A DNA stretch of 10,994 bases, taken from assembly GCA_035581425.1 (NCBI GenBank), contig DATJVP010000071.1, positions 1-10,994 of the forward strand. Direction: 5' to 3'. This DNA is from DASZHJ01 sp035581425. GTDB lineage: Bacteria; Pseudomonadota; Alphaproteobacteria; ATCC43930; CGMCC-115725. The notes under the pieces were generated by a model. That model was not told where the DNA came from, did no database searches, and was given only the letters and a program-made list of their open reading frames with translations. Positions 1 to 5,589 of this stretch are shown one piece after another. The number at the start of each line of letters is the position of its first letter. Positions within the stretch are counted from its first letter, which is position 1. Both the position numbers and the translations under genes were made by a program.

Positions 1-33
1 TCGCAGCAGTACGCGACAAGGAACGAAGGCTGA
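1..33 (+). CDS. Possible 3' end of an upstream gene (partial)
   Basis: Frame 1 reads SQQYATRNEG and stops at TGA 31-33, six bases before the lolA start. The other two plus frames run open through the lolA start, so if an upstream gene ends here, this is its likeliest stop. In many alphaproteobacteria ftsK precedes lolA, but ten residues are too few to identify it. The call rests on position only. Confidence 0.25.
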   Translation, partial: SQQYATRNEG

Positions 34-39
34 GAGCAC

Positions 40-678
40 ATGTTCACGCGTCGCGCTCTCCTCGGTGCGCTCACGGTTCTCCCGCTCGCCCGCGCCCTCG
101 CGGCGGTTCCGCCGCCGAAGGCGGCGATCCTTAGCGCGGCGCAGCAGGCGGAGGTTGGGCAGATCGAGACCTACCTCAACGGGATCCATACCCTCGCCTC
201 GAGCTTCGAGCAGGTCTCCGGCGAGGGCAGTATCGCGACCGGCAAGCTCTACCTCTCGCGGCCGGGACGGATGCGCTTCGAGTACGACGCGCCGGTACCG
301 ATCCTGCTGGTCGCGGACGGGCTCGACATCCACTACTACGACCGCGAGCTGCAGCAGGTGTCGGACATGCGGATCGAGAGCACCCCCGCGGCCTTCCTTC
401 TGCGTGACCGCATCGCGCTCAGCGGCGGCGTCACGCTCACGCGCTACGACCACCTGTCCGGCGTGATCCGCCTCACTTTCGTCGAGACCTCGGAGCCCGA
501 CCAGGGCTCGGTCACACTGACGCTCACCGATCATCCGCTGGAGCTTCGGCAATGGACGGTGGTGGATCCGCAGCAAAAACGCATCACCATCACGCTCATC
601 GACCCCCATTACGGCGCCTCGCTCGACCCCCGGCTTTTCCAATGGACGGACCCGCGGCCGTCGGAGATGAAGCACTGA
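40..678 (+). CDS. lolA: Outer-membrane lipoprotein carrier protein LolA
   Basis: LolA is the periplasmic chaperone that takes lipoproteins released by the LolCDE transporter and carries them to the outer membrane. The 212-residue product has the usual length. It starts with an export signal (TRRALLG, then a hydrophobic stretch, with likely cleavage near ARALA/AV at residues 18-22). The arginine pair makes it Tat-like, although Sec export is the norm for the family. The mature part has the LolA beta-strand pattern: an early 'L.SFEQ' region near residue 55, then GKLYLSRPGRMRFEYD at about 69-84, typical of the fold, then DGLDIHYYDREL and a late ITLIDPHYGASLD strand. The start has a purine-rich GAGAG just upstream. 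The gene stands at the end of what may be a conserved block; the next gene is 269 bases away. Confidence 0.93.
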   Translation: MFTRRALLGALTVLPLARALAAVPPPKAAILSAAQQAEVGQIETYLNGIHTLASSFEQVSGEGSIATGKLYLSRPGRMRFEYDAPVPILLVADGLDIHYYDRELQQVSDMRIESTPAAFLLRDRIALSGGVTLTRYDHLSGVIRLTFVETSEPDQGSVTLTLTDHPLELRQWTVVDPQQKRITITLIDPHYGASLDPRLFQWTDPRPSEMKH

Positions 679-686
679 GGCAGCTC

Positions 687-723
687 GCTTTTGGCCCTCG
701 GCTATCGGCCGTCAGCCAAAAGC
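687..723. repeat. Inverted repeat after lolA
   Basis: Perfect 9-base arms GCTTTTGGC (687-695) and GCCAAAAGC (715-723) enclose 19 bases. No T-run follows on either strand, so it is not a classical intrinsic terminator, though it could stabilise the lolA mRNA end. A second inverted repeat, GGCTCAAA (762-769) / TTTGAGCC (781-788), lies 38 bases downstream. The rest of the 679-947 gap shows no gene that I can support. Confidence 0.45.
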
Positions 724-947
724 TACTCAAAGGTTAACTCGGAGCGGGAAGGCTGCGACGAGGCTCAAAACCGAAACGACTTTGAGCCGATGGCCGACAA
801 CTTGCAGTCGCGAGCCATGCGAGAACGGCAATGCTCTTCCACGCCTTCTGCAGTTGGGTCGCGTCTTGCATTGCCCGATATCTTGCCGCATGAATTGAGC
901 CCGTCCCCTCCACTTCGGGCGCCCTGCCCCTCGGACGATCCCATTCC

Positions 948-1739
948 ATGCGACACCCCAAACGGACTGAATTGCGGCCTATGATCGCGGTGCCCTGCTG
1001 CACCCGTCTCCAGGGCGATCACATGACGCATTTCGTCAGCGAGAAATATCTGGTGACCGCCTCCGAGCGCGCGGGCGTGGTGCCGTTCCTGGTGCCGGCG
1101 CTCGCGGACCACGTGCCGGTCGAGGAGATCGTCGAGCGTTTCGACGGGCTGCTACTTACGGGCAGCCGCTCCAACGTCGAGCCGCACCACTACGGCGGCG
1201 ACAAGGTGCCGGACCTCGCGCACGATCCCGCGCGCGATGCCGTGACGCTCCCCTTGATTCGCGCGGCGGTCGAGGCGGACATGCCGGTGATCGCGATCTG
1301 CCGGGGGATTCAGGAATTGAATGCGGCCCTCGGTGGCACGCTCCATCAGCAGGTGCAACACGTGCCCGGCCGCATCGATCATCGTGCGCCCCGGACCGGG
1401 ACCATGCCGGAGAAATACGCGCACGTCGCACATCCCGTTGCGCTCACGCCCGGCGGCCGTTTTGCCGGGTGGGCCGGTGGGGTCGAGATCACGGTGAATT
1501 CGCTCCATCAGCAGGGCATCGATCGCCCCGCGGATGGGCTCGTCGTCGAGGCGGTGGCGCCCGACGGACAGATCGAGGGCGTGAGCCACAAATCCCGCGC
1601 CTTCGTCGTGGGCGTGCAGTGGCACCCGGAGTTCCGGGCCGCGGACTACGCCTTCGCGCGCAATCTCTTCGCGGAGTTCGGCGCCGCCTGCGCCCGCCGC
1701 GCCGCCTCGAGGCACCGCCGCGCGCAGCCCGCGGCGTGA
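948..1739 (+). CDS. Gamma-glutamyl-gamma-aminobutyrate hydrolase (PuuD) family class I glutamine amidotransferase
   Basis: This is a class I glutamine amidotransferase-like hydrolase of the peptidase C26/PuuD family. The founding enzyme hydrolyses gamma-glutamyl-GABA in putrescine catabolism. Residues 71-82 (TGSRSNVEPHHY) match the PuuD glycine/serine loop. The nucleophile elbow AICRGIQELNAALGG gives Cys118, and GVQWHPEF gives His226 and Glu228, so the catalytic triad is complete. 263 residues is normal for the family. ATG 948 is used because it keeps the basic RP residues before the first strand (MIAVPCC); ATG 981 in the same frame is an alternative, and neither has a clear ribosome binding site. 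No other putrescine genes are nearby, so the real substrate may be another gamma-glutamyl compound. The C-terminus is arginine/alanine-rich and looks disordered. Confidence 0.9.
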   Translation: MRHPKRTELRPMIAVPCCTRLQGDHMTHFVSEKYLVTASERAGVVPFLVPALADHVPVEEIVERFDGLLLTGSRSNVEPHHYGGDKVPDLAHDPARDAVTLPLIRAAVEADMPVIAICRGIQELNAALGGTLHQQVQHVPGRIDHRAPRTGTMPEKYAHVAHPVALTPGGRFAGWAGGVEITVNSLHQQGIDRPADGLVVEAVAPDGQIEGVSHKSRAFVVGVQWHPEFRAADYAFARNLFAEFGAACARRAASRHRRAQPAA

Positions 1740-1768
1740 GCTAGATGGTAGCCGATAGCTGACAGTCC

Positions 1769-2242
1769 CTACCCTCTCGCGACACGATCGAGCAGCGAGA
1801 GCAGCGTTGCGAGTTCGGGGTCGCTGAGATCGCCGGCGATGATTTTCTCGTGTGCGCGAACGCGCTCGGTGACACGCCGCAGCGTGGCGGCCCCGGTCTC
1901 GCTCAGATGCAGCGCGTGCGAGCGGCGGTCGTGCGGCGAGGGACGGCGCACCACGAGGCCACGCGCCTCGAGCCGGTCGATCACCGCCACCACCGTCGAG
2001 CGGTCGATGCCGAGCGCACCCCCCAGTCGCGTCTGGCTCAGGCCGGGATTGGCGTCGATCACCACGAGGACGCCGAATTGTCCCGGCGTGAGTTCGCTCG
2101 CGCCCACGACTTCGGCGAAGTTCTGGAACGCCGCGACCTGCGCGCGGCGCAAGTGATACCCCAAAAGCGTGGACAGCAGCCCCAGTGAAGGCGTGCGATT
2201 TCCGCCGCTGGCGGTACTTCGACCGGGCTCATCCGACGACAC
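1769..2242 (-). CDS. MarR-family transcriptional regulator
   Basis: MarR proteins are dimeric winged-helix DNA-binding proteins, usually repressors released by aromatic acids, their CoA thioesters or other phenolics. The 157-residue product shows the fold: a dimerisation helix (LLSTLLGYHLRRAQ), then LTPGQFGVLVVIDANPGLSQ, a recognition helix region GIDRSTVVAVIDRLEARGLV and the wing RRPSPHDRRSHALHLSETG with its typical DxR. I chose GTG 2242 because a GGGGGA-type site lies five bases upstream and the resulting length is standard. The same frame stays open to GTG 2353, but that would overlap the divergent hydrolase start and add an atypical N-terminus. The gene is divergent from the alpha/beta hydrolase and lies 1.4 kb before the aromatic operon, whose palindromic operator it may bind. 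It ends 29 bases from the convergent PuuD-type gene. Confidence 0.92.
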   Translation of the reverse strand: MSSDEPGRSTASGGNRTPSLGLLSTLLGYHLRRAQVAAFQNFAEVVGASELTPGQFGVLVVIDANPGLSQTRLGGALGIDRSTVVAVIDRLEARGLVVRRPSPHDRRSHALHLSETGAATLRRVTERVRAHEKIIAGDLSDPELATLLSLLDRVARG

Positions 2243-2256
2243 TTTGGTCCCCCGAC

Positions 2257-2273
2257 AATGTGGTACCCATATT
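2257..2273. promoter_or_regulatory. Imperfect palindrome between marR-type gene and hydrolase; candidate operator
   Basis: The 17-base AATGTGGTACCCATATT matches its own reverse complement at six of eight base pairs (AAT.TGG...CCA.ATT). It sits 15 bases before the GTG start of the MarR gene and 64 bases before the hydrolase start. Size and place fit a MarR autoregulatory site controlling both divergent genes. It is not clearly the same sequence as the palindrome at 3543-3565, so binding by the same protein is an inference. Confidence 0.4.
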
Positions 2274-2336
2274 TCTCTCTGTGCGTGCGGAGGATGCGCT
2301 AGACTCGCGCGGCATGACAAGCGTAATTCGCGCAAA

Positions 2337-3263
2337 ATGTCGTTAGATTCCACAGTTTTGGAAAGGTCACGCGCGGCGGTGGCGGCGCCGGATGACGCAC
2401 GGCTCGCACTCTACGAGCTCGACGCGCCGAGCGCGGATGCGCCCGCGCTTTTGGTGGGACACGCGAACGGACTCGCCGCCGGCTCCTATCTGCCGTGGCT
2501 GCAAACTCTCGCGCGAGGCTTTCGCGTCTTCGCCTTCGATGCGCGCGGGCACGGCGCATCGCAAGCGCCCGCGGGCGCGCTCGTGGAGGTGTTCGCCGTC
2601 GATCGCTTCGCGGCGGATCTCGCGGCGATCGCAGCGGCCGTGCGCGCGCGGATCGGAGAGGGCGCACTCCACTTCGCCGGACACTCGCTCGCGGCGGCAG
2701 CAGCGGTTCGGCTCGCCGCGAGCGGCGTCGCGCTTCCCTTCGCGAGTGCCACGCTCTTCGAGCCGCCAATCTTTCCTCCGCGCGAGGCGCCCAACTATCC
2801 CGAGGCGATCGCGCGGCAGGAGCGGCTGATCCGCGGCAGCGCCCGACGCCAGGCGCGCTGGGCGAGCCCGCAGGCGCTGCTCGATTTTCTGCGCCCGCGC
2901 GGGGCCTTCCGCGGCTTCGATCCCGAGATGCTCGCCGCGCATTGCCGCGCGTGCCTGGAGTCCGACGGCGTCGGCGGCTTCGTGCTCCGCTGCCGCCCGG
3001 AGGTCGAGAGCGCGATCTTCGCCGCGCATCGCGACGCCGATACCTGGGCGCGGCTTCCCCTGGTGCGCGGCCCGCTCCACCTCGTCAGCGGCGATCCCAC
3101 CGCGCCCAACCGCGACTGGGTGAGCGGCGCCATGTCCGGGATTGCGGCGCGCCTCTCCGAGGCCGATCTGACCGTCCTCCCGGGCGCCGGACACATGATG
3201 ATCTTCGAGCAGCCGTCGGCCTGCGGAAGCCTGCTTTTCCGCCGAGCGGGCCTAGCTATGTGA
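2337..3263 (+). CDS. Alpha/beta-fold hydrolase
   Basis: This is a soluble serine hydrolase of the alpha/beta fold, probably an esterase, thioesterase or C-C/lactone hydrolase; the substrate cannot be read from the sequence. Using ATG 2337 (MSLDSTVLER) the product has 308 residues, near the family norm. Visible elements are the oxyanion loop GHANGLAAG (41-49), DARGHG (68-73), the nucleophile elbow GHSLAA with Ser117, SGDP with Asp253 as likely acid, and GAGHMM with catalytic His286. The frame is open upstream to GTG 2169, but that would run into the MarR gene on the other strand and add residues unlike the family. The last residues (about 294-308) drift from the usual helix, so a late frameshift is possible but not shown. 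It is divergent from the MarR gene and upstream of the aromatic operon, where a hydrolase acting on a CoA thioester or ring-cleavage product would fit. Confidence 0.85.
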   Translation: MSLDSTVLERSRAAVAAPDDARLALYELDAPSADAPALLVGHANGLAAGSYLPWLQTLARGFRVFAFDARGHGASQAPAGALVEVFAVDRFAADLAAIAAAVRARIGEGALHFAGHSLAAAAAVRLAASGVALPFASATLFEPPIFPPREAPNYPEAIARQERLIRGSARRQARWASPQALLDFLRPRGAFRGFDPEMLAAHCRACLESDGVGGFVLRCRPEVESAIFAAHRDADTWARLPLVRGPLHLVSGDPTAPNRDWVSGAMSGIAARLSEADLTVLPGAGHMMIFEQPSACGSLLFRRAGLAM

Positions 3264-3335
3264 TGTCAGCATAGCGACTATGCGCGCCGCGCATTACCTG
3301 TGGCGCCCTTGCCGCACCATCTAGAAGAGTCCGAA

Positions 3336-3453
3336 GCGGTCGGTGGACCCTCCCTCCGACTGTCCGGTCTTGGTTCCCCTGCCGAGCCCGGACTCCCCCA
3401 AACGGCGCTTCCGGCGCCCGGTCAATCCCCCCTGACCGGGCGCCACGTTTTTT
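3336..3453 (+). ncRNA. Candidate small RNA with three C-rich hairpin loops
   Basis: Three successive hairpins can be drawn. First, GTCGG (3339-3343) pairs with CCGAC (3356-3360) around a loop containing ACCCTCCCT. Second, GTCCGG plus CTTGG (3362-3373) pairs with CCGAG plus CCGGAC (3382-3393), with one mismatch, around TTCCCCTG. Third is the terminator with loop ATCCCCCC. The linker after hairpin two is CTCCCCC. C-rich unpaired loops that can pair with Shine-Dalgarno sequences, ending in a terminator hairpin, are a known design of trans-acting alphaproteobacterial sRNAs. No convincing promoter is seen, so it could also be cut from the 3' end of the hydrolase mRNA. The 5' end is a guess, and hairpins one and two compete at their edges. 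Confidence 0.45.
3413..3453 (+). terminator. Strong intrinsic terminator
   Basis: A perfect 12-base-pair stem, GGCGCCCGGTCA (3413-3424) with TGACCGGGCGCC (3433-3444), closes the eight-base loop ATCCCCCC and is followed, after ACG, by six T residues (3448-3453). It ends plus-strand transcription 150-190 bases after the hydrolase stop and insulates the operon starting at 3611. Confidence 0.93.
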
Positions 3454-3542
3454 AGCCTCCCCTGTGGCTTGGTTTTTCGCCCGCGGCCCCGCCGCAGCCG
3501 GGGCCAACCCATTGTCACAGGTTTCAAGAGTCCGTGAGGCCT

Positions 3543-3565
3543 AATTGTTTGTATGATAAACAATT
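3543..3565. promoter_or_regulatory. Palindromic operator upstream of the reductase-SDR-diiron-dioxygenase operon
   Basis: Perfect arms AATTGTTT (3543-3550) and AAACAATT (3558-3565) flank the seven-base spacer GTATGAT; one more symmetric pair inside the spacer gives nine of eleven pairs. It stands out as AT-rich in GC-rich DNA. Its size and TTGTTT/AAACAA half-sites resemble operators bound by MarR-family regulators of aromatic catabolism. The right arm touches the TTGACA box at 3565-3570, so binding would block RNA polymerase. The nearby MarR protein is the natural candidate ligand, by inference. Confidence 0.7.
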
Positions 3566-3593
3566 TGACATCCTAATGTATGCGCGCCATGGT
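3565..3593 (+). promoter_or_regulatory. Putative sigma-70 promoter of the aromatic operon
   Basis: TTGACA at 3565-3570 is a perfect -35 hexamer. At 17 bases spacing the -10 would be CATGGT (3588-3593), only three of six matches, which is acceptable in alphaproteobacteria where -10 boxes are loose. Transcription would start near 3600, giving a very short leader. The TATGAT at 3552-3557 inside the palindrome is a better -10 hexamer but lacks a matching -35 at 16-18 bases. Confidence 0.4.
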
Positions 3594-3610
3594 CGGGCTG
3601 GGTAGGCGCG

Positions 3611-4645
3611 ATGAGTTCCAAGGTCTTCATACGCCAGCACGGCACCGCGATCGCGGTAGAGCCGGGGCAAACGATATTGGAAGCGGCGCTCGCCGCCGGC
3701 GTTCCCTATCCGCATGGCTGCCGATCCGGCAATTGCGGTTCCTGCAAATCGAGCCTCGAAAGCGGCGAGGTCGACCTCGCGGCCTATTCGGAATACGCGC
3801 TCACGCCGGAGGAGCGCGAGCAGGGACTGATCCTCGCCTGCCGCGCCATGCCCTGGAGCGATGCTGCCGTCGCTTGGCTCGACGCGGACGAGGTCGCGAT
3901 CCATCCGCAGCGACAGCTCGTCTGCCGTGTCACCGCAATCGAGGACATGACGCACGACATCAAGGGCGTGCGCCTCGAGATCGTTTCGGGCGGTCCCTTC
4001 ACCTTCTCCGCCGGTCAATACGCGGCCGTGCGCTTCTCGACCCTTGCGGCGCGCGACTATTCGATGGCGAACCGGCCGGACGAGGACCTGCTCGAGTTCC
4101 ACATCCGTCATCTCTCCGGCGGTGCCGCGAGCCGCTACGCCGCGCGCAACCTCAAGCTCGGCGAGAAGGTGCTGGTCGAAGGACCCTTCGGCTCCGCGTG
4201 GCTTCGCGAGAAGCACACGGGGCCGATCCTCGCGATTGCCGGCGGGTCTGGCCTCGCGCCGATCAAGTCGATCGTCGAGACGGCGCTCGCGCGCGGCGCG
4301 CGCCAGCCGATCCGGCTCTTTTTCGGCGTCCGCGACGAGCAAGATCTCTATCTCGAGGATCATTTCCGACGCCTCGCCGCGCGCCATCCCAACCTTTCCT
4401 TCACGCCGATCCTCTCGGATCCCTCGGGGCCGACTGCGAGACGCAGGGGCTTCGTGCATGAGGCGGTCGCTGCGGACGCGCCGGACCTCGACGGCGTCAA
4501 AGCCTATGTCGCGGGGCCGCCGGTCATGGTCGAAGCGGTGAGCGCACTGCTCCGCGAGCGCGGAATGCGCCGGCAGGACATTCACGCCGACGCCTTCTAC
4601 ACCGAGGCCGAGAAGCAAGCCTTGAGCACGGGAACCGGGAAATGA
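3611..4645 (+). CDS. NAD(P)H oxidoreductase with N-terminal [2Fe-2S] ferredoxin domain (oxygenase reductase component)
   Basis: This flavo-iron-sulfur reductase passes electrons from NAD(P)H through FAD and a [2Fe-2S] cluster to an oxygenase. Residues 1-95 form a plant-type ferredoxin domain with Cys37, Cys42 and Cys45 (GCRSGNCGSC) and Cys77 (LACR). The FAD domain follows, with RDYSMAN (148-154) as flavin-binding motif and LVEGPFGSAW. The NAD domain has GGSGLAPIKS (211-220) and YVAGPPVMVEA (299-309), and the protein ends in the typical HADAFY. 344 residues and the order ferredoxin-FAD-NAD match phenol hydroxylase reductase DmpP, MmoC and BenC-type enzymes, not PaaE, whose ferredoxin is C-terminal. 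It is first in a four-gene operon and overlaps the next gene by ATGA, so it is the likely partner of the diiron protein at 5590-6303. A weak GTAGG-type site precedes the start. Confidence 0.93.
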   Translation: MSSKVFIRQHGTAIAVEPGQTILEAALAAGVPYPHGCRSGNCGSCKSSLESGEVDLAAYSEYALTPEEREQGLILACRAMPWSDAAVAWLDADEVAIHPQRQLVCRVTAIEDMTHDIKGVRLEIVSGGPFTFSAGQYAAVRFSTLAARDYSMANRPDEDLLEFHIRHLSGGAASRYAARNLKLGEKVLVEGPFGSAWLREKHTGPILAIAGGSGLAPIKSIVETALARGARQPIRLFFGVRDEQDLYLEDHFRRLAARHPNLSFTPILSDPSGPTARRRGFVHEAVAADAPDLDGVKAYVAGPPVMVEAVSALLRERGMRRQDIHADAFYTEAEKQALSTGTGK

Positions 4646-5553
4646 CGAGTGCGCTCGACAGCCGCGTGGCGCTCGTAACCGGCGGCGGCCGCGGTATCGG
4701 TCGTGCGATCGCGGAGGCGCTGCACGCGCAAGGAGCAGCCGTCGTGATCGCGGATGTCGGCACCTCCATCGACGGCAGCGGCGCCGATCCCGCGGTCGCC
4801 GCCGATGTCGCGAAGCGCCTCGGCACACGCGCGCGCGCCTACACCGAGAGCATTGCGAGCCCGAGCGCCGCGGCGGCGGCGGTGGCGCTCGCGGTCAAGG
4901 AATTCGGCGGCCTCGACATCGTCGTCAATGCCGCGGCAATCCTGCGCGACCACTTCATCTTCAAGGCCGATCCCGAGGCCTGGGACGCGGTGATCCGCAC
5001 CAACCTCGGCGCCGCCTATCACGTGCTCGCGGCGGCGACGCCGGTCCTGCGTGAACAGGCGAAGGCAGAGCGCCGCGGGGGCCGTATCGTCAACATCGTC
5101 TCGACCGCGGGCCTTTACGGCAATTACGGGCAAGCCGCCTATGCCAGCGCCAAGGCCGGCCTCGTCGGGCTGACCCGCGTCGTGGCGCTCGACATGGCGC
5201 GGAGCCACGTCACCTGCAACGCAGTCGCACCCTTCGCTGCGACCCGCGTCACCGAGACGATCAAGCCCGCGAACCCCGCGCAGGCGACCTACAAGGAGCG
5301 CGCGCTCAAGGTGCCTGCGCGAGCAGTTGCGGAATTCGTCGCTTGGCTCGCGGGACCGGAAGCGGCGGGCGTCACGGGGCAGCTCTTCGGCGTGCGCGGG
5401 CGCGAGATCTTCCTCTTCTCGCAGCCACGGCCCGTTGCGACCCTCGTCAACCCCGGCGCAGGCCTCGGCGCAGCGGTCGCGCAAACCTTGCAGCCGCATT
5501 TCCTGAAGCTCGAGACCGACCTCGAGGCCTTTGCCGGCGAGCCGCTGGTTTAG
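4642..5553 (+). CDS. Short-chain dehydrogenase/reductase, MFE-2-like
   Basis: This is a classical NAD(P)-dependent SDR. TGGGRGIG (13-20) binds the cofactor and an acidic residue at the end of beta-2 (ADVG, Asp38) suggests NAD. NAAAI (96-100), Asn121, Ser154, Tyr167 and Lys171 (YASAK) complete the catalytic set. The long insertion after beta-2, the NAVAPFAATRVTE stretch and the C-terminal GREIFLFSQPRP resemble the 3-hydroxyacyl-CoA dehydrogenase domain of peroxisomal multifunctional enzyme type 2 and its bacterial relatives. 303 residues fits that subgroup. It may oxidise a hydroxyacyl-CoA side chain or a ring dihydrodiol made by the operon's oxygenase; which one cannot be read from sequence. 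Its ATG overlaps the reductase stop by four bases, implying translational coupling. Confidence 0.9.
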   Translation: MTSALDSRVALVTGGGRGIGRAIAEALHAQGAAVVIADVGTSIDGSGADPAVAADVAKRLGTRARAYTESIASPSAAAAAVALAVKEFGGLDIVVNAAAILRDHFIFKADPEAWDAVIRTNLGAAYHVLAAATPVLREQAKAERRGGRIVNIVSTAGLYGNYGQAAYASAKAGLVGLTRVVALDMARSHVTCNAVAPFAATRVTETIKPANPAQATYKERALKVPARAVAEFVAWLAGPEAAGVTGQLFGVRGREIFLFSQPRPVATLVNPGAGLGAAVAQTLQPHFLKLETDLEAFAGEPLV

Positions 5554-5589
5554 GCGCGCGGATCCAGAAGGGATCGAAAGGAGCCTCCG

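Larger units (their letters stand above)
3264..3610. other. 347-base gap holding putative sRNA, terminator, operator and promoter
   Basis: No protein-coding gene is supported here. From left to right it holds: a short perfect inverted repeat GCATAG (3269-3274) / CTATGC (3278-3283) just after the hydrolase stop; a stretch of hairpins with C-rich loops ending in a strong intrinsic terminator (3336-3453); an AT-richer stretch; the palindrome at 3543-3565; a TTGACA box; and the short leader of the reductase gene. The ATG at 3580 opens a different frame that is a shadow of the reductase. Confidence 0.7.

Noticed and set aside
734..1112. Minus-strand small frames in the gap after lolA
   Set aside because: They overlap the PuuD-type gene start and show no ribosome binding site or recognisable motif.
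1740..1768. Bidirectional terminator between the PuuD-type and MarR genes
   Set aside because: Only five-base arms (GGTAG/CTACC, AGCTA/TAGCT) and no T-run on either strand.
2243..2353. Longer MarR protein starting at GTG 2353
   Set aside because: It would overlap the divergent hydrolase start and add an atypical N-terminus; GTG 2242 has a GGGGGA site and gives the usual length.
3552..3557. TATGAT as the operon's -10 box
   Set aside because: No -35-like hexamer lies 16-18 bases upstream; the hexamer is part of the palindrome's spacer.
3580..4461. Long open frame starting just upstream of the reductase
   Set aside because: Arginine-rich shadow of the reductase gene, which has full ferredoxin, FAD and NAD motifs in its own frame.
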